Assembly: GCA_963774415.1 (NCBI GenBank)
Contig: CAVZEU010000001.1
Coordinates: forward strand, 744,001-808,000
Length of the DNA: 64,000 bases
Source: SZUA-36 sp963774415
GTDB taxonomy: Bacteria; Pseudomonadota; Gammaproteobacteria; Xanthomonadales; SZUA-36
Direction of reading: 5' to 3'
Position 1 is the stretch's first letter, and each line of letters starts with the position of its first letter. Below the pieces are notes generated by a model. That model saw nothing but the letters and a program-made list of their open reading frames with translations. It was not told the DNA's origin and did not search any database. Shown piece by piece: positions 59,179 to 64,000 of the stretch. A program made the translations under genes and the position numbers.

Positions 59179-62100
59179 ATGTCCCCTGCCCGTTTTGCCA
59201 TCAGGCGCCCGGTAACGATCATCATGCTGTTCGTGTCGATGGTCGTGATCGGGCTGATCGCGAGCCGCCTGCTGCCGCTCGAATATTTTCCCGCGGTGGA
59301 CGTGCCGTTTATCGTCGTGGACATCCCGTACCAGGGCTCGACACCGAAGGAAGTGGAGCGGGAGATCACGCGGCCGGTGGAGGAGGTGCTCGCCACGCTC
59401 AGCGGCATCAAGCGGCTGGAATCCAATTCCTCCTCCTCGGGCGCACACTTCGAGATCCAGTTCGACTGGGGCGCCGATGTTGCCGTCAAGGCCGTGGAGG
59501 CCCGTGAACGCGTGGAGGCGATCCGTAACAGCCTGCCCGGGGATATCCAGCGCATCAATGTCCTCAAATTCAACTTTACCGATCAACCCTTGCTGACCCT
59601 GCGTATCTCCAGCGACCGCGACCTCTCGACCGCGTACGACATGCTGATGCGGCGCCTGGTGCGCCCGCTGGAAAGGATCCCCGGGGTGGCGCGCGTCGAG
59701 TTCCAGGGCATCGAGCCCAGGGAAATCCGCATCGAACTGGACGCGGGCCGGGTCGTCGAACACGGTATCGACCTGGCCGCTCTACAGCACCGGCTCGAGC
59801 AGGTGAATTTTTCCGCCTCGGCCGGGCTGATACGCGACAACGGCACCCGTTACACGGTCAACCCCCGGGGCGAGTTCACCAGCCTCGATGAAATCCGCAA
59901 CCTGGTGATCACCGACGGCGGGCTGCGTCTGCGTGATATCGCCGACGTACGCTATGACAGCAAGCGCCGAAACTACGCCCGGCACCTCGACCGCAAGTAC
60001 GCCATCGGCGTCAGCGTCTACAAGGAAAACGGCGCCAACCTGGTCGACGTCGGCCGCCGCGTCATGGACGAGGTCGACCGCATTTCCAAGACCAGGGAAA
60101 TGCACGGTATCAGGCTGTTCTTCCTGGAAGACCAGGCCAAGGGGGTGACGGAATCCCTCAGCGAATTGCTCAAGGCGGGGCTGCTGGGGGCTCTCCTGTC
60201 CCTGTTCGTGCTGTATTTCTTCCTCCGCAACATGGCCACGACCTTGTTGGTCTCGCTGTCGGTTCCGGTCGCCATCACGATCACGCTCGGCATCATGTAT
60301 TTTCTTGGCCTGTCGCTGAACATTCTCTCGATGATGGGCCTGATGCTGGCCGTCGGCATGCTGGTGGACAACTCGGTGGTCATCAGCGAAAGCATCCAGA
60401 CGGAGCGCTCCCGCAGCCCCGATGATCCCGAGGGCGCCGTTTTACGCGGCGTTCGCAGCGTCGGGCTGGCCGTGGCCGCGGGCACGCTGACCAGCGCCGC
60501 GGTCTTTCTGCCCATCATTTTCGGCGAAAAAGACCAGATTTCGATTTTCCTGACGCACGTCGCCTTGGCCATCGTGGTCTCGTTGTCGATCTCGCTCCTG
60601 ATCGCGCAAACCATTATCCCGCTGGTGGCCGCACGCCTGCCGGTACCCAAACCAAGGCCGGCGGGCCTGATCGAGCGCCTGAAAACGCGCTACGTAAGGC
60701 TTCTGCGTTGGAATATGCGCCACCGCTGGTGGGCCGCGCTGGCCGTCTTGCTGGCACTGGGCTCCGTCGCCATACCGCTGAGCGTGGTCGAAACGGACAT
60801 GTTCCCGCGGGACCAGACTCGCAACCTGTTCCTGGATTACCACCTCGACGGCAATTATCCGCTCGACAAGGTCAAGCAGGCTGTCGACCAGGTGGAGAAT
60901 TATCTGTATGACAACCAGAAGCGCTTTGAAATACGCGCCGTCTATACCTACTACAACGAGGAGGGCGTGGCCCAGGCCTCGATCCTGCTCACCGACGACG
61001 ATATGGCGCAGCGCTCTTCCGAGGATATCGCCAAGGACATCCTCGGCGGCATGCCGAAACTGGCCATTGGCCACCCCGATTTCAATTTCGACCGCAGCGG
61101 CGGCAAAGACAAGCTGGGCATTACGCTGACCGGATCCTCCAGCGAGGTGCTCGAGCAACTGTCACGGGACGCCGTGCGCGTACTTGCGGCCGCACCCGGT
61201 CTGACCGGGGTCGTCTCCGAAGCCACGATCGGTGACGAGGAACTGCAGGTCAGGATCAACCGGGAACGCGCCAACATGCTCGGGTTCTCGACCCGGGACA
61301 TCGCCGCGACGGTCGCTATCGCACTGCGCGGGGTCAACCTGCGCGAGTTCAAGGGTAAGGACGGGGAAATCCCCGTGCGCCTGCAGTTCCGCGATGCGGA
61401 CCGCAAGAACATCGCCGATTTGCGCGACCTCAAGCTGCGCAACGCAGCGGGTGTGCAGGTGCCGCTGATGGCGTTGGTCGACGTCACACGGCAATCGGGG
61501 CCGACGCGCATCAAGCACATCAACCGGCAGACCGGTCTGCGGGTCACCGCGCAACTGGACGGCATCACCGCCGACAAGGCCAGGGAAGTCATCAAGCAGC
61601 GCATGGAACTGCTCAAGCTGCCGCCCGGTTACGCGTGGAAGTTCGGCAGCGGCTTCGACGAGGACCAGAAGGCCATGCAAAAAATGGTGTTCAATATCCT
61701 GCTGGCCATCGCGATCATTTACATGGTGCTGGCGGCGCAGTTCGAGTCCCTGATCTATCCGGCCAGCATGATCTGCACGATACTGTTTTCCGTGGTCGGT
61801 GTTTACTGGTTTTTCCTGCTCACGGGCACGACGTTCACGCTGATGAGCATGATCGGGATCCTGATCCTGATCGGGGTCGTGGTGAACAACGGCATCGTGC
61901 TGATCGATCACGTCAACCAGCTTCGCCTCGAAGGCCTGGAGCGCGACGAGGCCCTGGTTCGGGCCGGCCGCGACCGCCTCCGGCCCATCCTGATGACCGT
62001 CGGCACGACGGTGCTGGGGCTGGCCCCGCTGTGCTTCGGCACGACCCAGGTCGGCGGCGACGGCCCGCCCTATTTTCCGATGGCGCGGGCCATCGTAGGA

Positions 62101-62331
62101 GGGCTGTTGTTTTCGACCGTCGTCAGCCTGGTCTTTTTGCCGACGATCTACACGGGGCTGGATGCGATGCGCGCCTGGCCGTGTAGATTTTCCCGCTGGG
62201 TCCTTGCGACAATGCGGGCCACGGTACGGTTACTGACCTGGCCGCTGAGGCGTCTGGCCGGCCTGATCGGAAGCGCACGGCAGCCTGCCTTGGCGCCAAA
62301 ATCACACGCAGTCTCACGCCAGCATCCGTAG
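59179..62331 (+). CDS. RND-family efflux permease 2
   Basis: A 1050-residue RND permease distinct from the preceding one: FAIRRPVTIIMLFVSMVV, LLPLEYFPAVDVPFIVV, YQGSTPKEVEREITRPVEEVL, MMGLMLAVGMLVDNSVVISES in helix 4 and MIGILILIGVVVNNGIVLIDH in the second half. The C-terminus has an extra basic, Leu-rich tail of about 45 residues. The two permeases share one adaptor gene, suggesting a mixed trimer or alternative pumps. No TolC-like gene is present, so the channel is encoded elsewhere. The substrate is unknown. Confidence 0.93.
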   Translation: MSPARFAIRRPVTIIMLFVSMVVIGLIASRLLPLEYFPAVDVPFIVVDIPYQGSTPKEVEREITRPVEEVLATLSGIKRLESNSSSSGAHFEIQFDWGADVAVKAVEARERVEAIRNSLPGDIQRINVLKFNFTDQPLLTLRISSDRDLSTAYDMLMRRLVRPLERIPGVARVEFQGIEPREIRIELDAGRVVEHGIDLAALQHRLEQVNFSASAGLIRDNGTRYTVNPRGEFTSLDEIRNLVITDGGLRLRDIADVRYDSKRRNYARHLDRKYAIGVSVYKENGANLVDVGRRVMDEVDRISKTREMHGIRLFFLEDQAKGVTESLSELLKAGLLGALLSLFVLYFFLRNMATTLLVSLSVPVAITITLGIMYFLGLSLNILSMMGLMLAVGMLVDNSVVISESIQTERSRSPDDPEGAVLRGVRSVGLAVAAGTLTSAAVFLPIIFGEKDQISIFLTHVALAIVVSLSISLLIAQTIIPLVAARLPVPKPRPAGLIERLKTRYVRLLRWNMRHRWWAALAVLLALGSVAIPLSVVETDMFPRDQTRNLFLDYHLDGNYPLDKVKQAVDQVENYLYDNQKRFEIRAVYTYYNEEGVAQASILLTDDDMAQRSSEDIAKDILGGMPKLAIGHPDFNFDRSGGKDKLGITLTGSSSEVLEQLSRDAVRVLAAAPGLTGVVSEATIGDEELQVRINRERANMLGFSTRDIAATVAIALRGVNLREFKGKDGEIPVRLQFRDADRKNIADLRDLKLRNAAGVQVPLMALVDVTRQSGPTRIKHINRQTGLRVTAQLDGITADKAREVIKQRMELLKLPPGYAWKFGSGFDEDQKAMQKMVFNILLAIAIIYMVLAAQFESLIYPASMICTILFSVVGVYWFFLLTGTTFTLMSMIGILILIGVVVNNGIVLIDHVNQLRLEGLERDEALVRAGRDRLRPILMTVGTTVLGLAPLCFGTTQVGGDGPPYFPMARAIVGGLLFSTVVSLVFLPTIYTGLDAMRAWPCRFSRWVLATMRATVRLLTWPLRRLAGLIGSARQPALAPKSHAVSRQHP

Positions 62332-62405
62332 TTGATTCGGCATCGGCCATGCCGGGATCAGGTCTGTAAAGGTTATGCTTCAGACAACGAGGCTGCACAC
62401 GTCTT

Positions 62406-63104
62406 CTATTTCACGATCGAACCGTTTTCTGCCGCTGCCCGCAGCGCTTCGACAATCTGCCCGACCTCGGCGCGTCTGCGATAATTGTTCGGCACGAAAG
62501 CCCATGCGATCACTCCGTCCGGCATCACAACGTAAGTGGCGGGGTCAGGAAATGTGAATGAATCATCACCATTAAGGGCGGTGACATCGATATTGAGCAT
62601 CGACAGCAGCTTACGATGGGCTTCCGGCAATTCAAAGACAAGGCCGAATGCCTCGGCAATTCGGCTGCCCACATCTTGCAGGACATCGAACGGAACTTCA
62701 GAGACCACCAGATCGAGGACCTCCTGTGCAGCACCGGTTTCGGTCAGTATTTCAAGCGCGTTTGGCTTTTCCGGAGTGATTGCCACGAGCTGTGCGCCCT
62801 GCGTTTCGATATCGCCCAGGTGATCCGCATACTCCTTAATCTGGAGGTTGCAATACGGACACCACAGGCCCCTGTAGAACGTCAACACCAAAGGCCCTTC
62901 TGCGAGATAATCGTCAAGGCGTTTGACCGCGCCATGTTGATTCGTCAGCGCGAACGCCGGTGCGCGATCACCCGGTTTCTTTGCGCGCTCGATGAAATCG
63001 AGTGCGCTGATCTCGCCCGCGCCCTGTTCAATCAATGCGGACAGCTCCGCCGGAAAAGCTTTTCTGAAACTTTCTATAGTTTCCCTAATTTTCTGATTTA
63101 GCAT
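62406..63104 (-). CDS. Peroxiredoxin-like AhpC/TSA family protein
   Basis: The 232-residue protein has a helical N-terminus and a thioredoxin/AhpC fold with AKKPGDRAPAFALTNQHG and the active site FYRGLWCPYCNLQIKEY. The CPYC motif is that of the peroxiredoxin-like group with a thioredoxin-type pair. It would reduce peroxides or protein disulfides in the cytoplasm. The start at 63104 has AGGA upstream on the minus strand. Base composition is less GC-rich than the neighbours, hinting at transfer. It is convergent with the RND operon and divergent from a broken TetR gene only 8 bases away. Confidence 0.87.
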   Translation of the reverse strand: MLNQKIRETIESFRKAFPAELSALIEQGAGEISALDFIERAKKPGDRAPAFALTNQHGAVKRLDDYLAEGPLVLTFYRGLWCPYCNLQIKEYADHLGDIETQGAQLVAITPEKPNALEILTETGAAQEVLDLVVSEVPFDVLQDVGSRIAEAFGLVFELPEAHRKLLSMLNIDVTALNGDDSFTFPDPATYVVMPDGVIAWAFVPNNYRRRAEVGQIVEALRAAAENGSIVK

Positions 63105-63112
63105 AATTTATC

Positions 63113-63378
63113 CTGACAAATTGCATGTTGCAGTCCGAAATGCCCGGTATCACCCGCCTAAGTTTATACAACACCTTTGGCGACCGCGAAAGATCATTGA
63201 CCGAAGCACTGCAATTATATTTCAAACGGCCCTCGACCGTATCTTTGACGAGATCGGGCCCAACTCGATTGCGCCCGAGGTCATCACGCAGATGTTCCGT
63301 GAAGTATGCCGTATACGCGCTGCCGATCCGGAGGCCAAGGGCTGCATGGCCGCCGACGCACGGCAGTCCACGCCAATG
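63113..63378 (+). pseudogene. Decayed TetR/AcrR-family regulator
   Basis: Two frames join to give a TetR-like protein. The first has the end of the DNA-binding region, GITRLSLYNTFGDRERSLTE and then ALQLYF (from 63140). It continues after a one-base shift near 63218-63225 as QTALDRIFDEIG and DPEAKGCMAADA in another frame. The first ~35-40 residues of the HTH domain and the C-terminal part are missing. It lies divergent to the peroxiredoxin-like gene, the usual arrangement for such a regulator and target. The remains are compressed between that gene and the amidohydrolase end. Confidence 0.7.
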
Positions 63379-63415
63379 CACATACAACCTGTCAACCGAC
63401 GAACCTGGTTGTGCG

Positions 63416-64000
63416 TCACCGCCGACGGTATATGACTTCACCGTTGAACAGTGTCATATCCACCTTGGTGTCGGCGATTTCGCGCGCGTGGCCCGATTTG
63501 TAAAGATCGACGATGTTGCGGTCCAGCACGGCCAGATCGGCCTTCTTGCCCACCTCGATGGAACCGGTGATCTTTTCCTGGTTCAGGGCATGCGCGCCGT
63601 TGATCGTGTAGGCCGCGATCATCTGGTCAATATCGAGCGCCTCGGCGGCGTTCAGCGGCTGGCCGCCGTCGGCTCCCTGCCGCGTCACGCCGACGGCCAT
63701 GTTGACGAACGGCCGCGGCGAGCGGTCGTCGACCGGCGCATCACTGCCGGCGACCGGGACAGCGCCGTACTCCATGGTGCTGCGCACGGGGTAACTGTTG
63801 CGCATGCGGTAGCTATCGGGGTCATAGAGACCGCCAGGGCCGGTCACATCGCCCAAAAACGGCATCACGGTCATGTCGTAGGCCGGCAGCGTCAGCGCCC
63901 AGGCGTAAGTCCAGGCCAGGTACAGCCCCATCTCGCCGATGCGGCGCTGATCGGCCGGGTCGACCAGTTGCAGGTGCGCCAGCGTGTGACGCCGCGGATT
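63416..64000 (-). CDS. Amidohydrolase (YtcJ-like, Amidohydro_3), 3' part only
   Basis: The frame is open to the window edge, giving 194 C-terminal residues. Typical amidohydrolase strings are PVAGSDAPVDDRSPRPF (with the metal-binding Asp in GSDAP), YTINGAHALNQEKITGSIEVGKKADLAVLDRNI and the terminal beta strand with VDMTLFNGEVIY. YtcJ-like enzymes hydrolyse C-N bonds in amides or cyclic imides with a metal centre in a TIM barrel. The His-rich N-terminal part is outside the window. The substrate is unknown. Confidence 0.85.
   Translation of the reverse strand, partial: NPRRHTLAHLQLVDPADQRRIGEMGLYLAWTYAWALTLPAYDMTVMPFLGDVTGPGGLYDPDSYRMRNSYPVRSTMEYGAVPVAGSDAPVDDRSPRPFVNMAVGVTRQGADGGQPLNAAEALDIDQMIAAYTINGAHALNQEKITGSIEVGKKADLAVLDRNIVDLYKSGHAREIADTKVDMTLFNGEVIYRRR

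Noticed and set aside
62338..62354. Inverted repeat CGGCAT-CGGCC-ATGCCG after the RND operon as a terminator
   Set aside because: The stem is only six base pairs and is not followed by a T-run, so it was not called as a terminator.

Overview
The window is about 64 kb of GC-rich (roughly 60-65 % by eye), gene-dense bacterial chromosome. The type IV pilus minor pilins, Bcr/CflA transporter, TonB receptor, phosphoenolpyruvate carboxylase, AlkB hydroxylase, paired RND permeases and a NosP/NahK-type regulatory pair together suggest a heterotrophic, probably marine or sediment-dwelling gammaproteobacterium. No rRNA, convincing tRNA, CRISPR array, transposase or phage gene was seen.

Layout. 0-4 kb: end of a type IV minor pilin operon (PilX-like fragment, a very large PilV-like prepilin, a PilE-like pilin). 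4-12 kb: two hybrid histidine kinases on the minus strand, one of 1773 residues with many PAS/GAF domains. 12-25.4 kb: a long co-oriented catabolic run: MaoC hydratase, MFS exporter, SDR, a tryptophan tryptophylquinone (TTQ) amine dehydrogenase locus (aauB-mauE-mauD-aauA-cytochrome c), a DUF485/sodium-solute symporter pair, phenylacetate-CoA ligase, a metallo-beta-lactamase-fold protein, an FAD monooxygenase, DUF2783 and a MeaB-like GTPase. 25.5-40.7 kb: mixed housekeeping and accessory genes (methyltransferase, C4 zinc finger protein, AlaA-like aminotransferase, NnrU, a class V PLP enzyme with an aldehyde dehydrogenase, ppc, cpdB, an AhpD-like protein, alkB, DUF3592, a small monooxygenase). 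40.7-54.6 kb: an acyl-CoA ligase, a LuxR-type response regulator, a hybrid kinase, a FIST-domain sensor, a second acyl-CoA synthetase, a second TTQ amine dehydrogenase locus (aauB-aauA-two cytochromes c), an aldehyde dehydrogenase and a TonB receptor. 55-62.3 kb: a lipoprotein adaptor with two different RND permeases. 62.4-64 kb: a peroxiredoxin-like gene, a broken TetR gene and the end of an amidohydrolase.

How the parts may work together. The simplest reading is oxidative catabolism of aromatic primary amines such as phenylethylamine or tyramine. A periplasmic TTQ dehydrogenase would make the aldehyde and pass electrons to cytochrome c. The aldehyde dehydrogenase at 50.6 kb would make the acid, and the PaaK-type ligase at 20.2 kb would activate it, with the DUF485/symporter pair importing external acid. 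The two amine dehydrogenase loci are diverged paralogues about 30 kb apart; only the first carries the mauE/mauD maturation genes.

The most interesting new signal is a ten-base palindromic box of the form TAC(C/T)(A/T)(A/T)(A/G)GTA. It occurs three times: in front of the LuxR regulator, in front of the FIST sensor-kinase operon, and in front of the aldehyde dehydrogenase next to the second amine dehydrogenase. This suggests that a FIST/NahK/AgmR-like regulatory triad controls amine, aldehyde and acyl-CoA metabolism here. The FIST protein and kinase resemble the NosP-NahK pair described in Pseudomonas aeruginosa as a nitric-oxide-responsive module.
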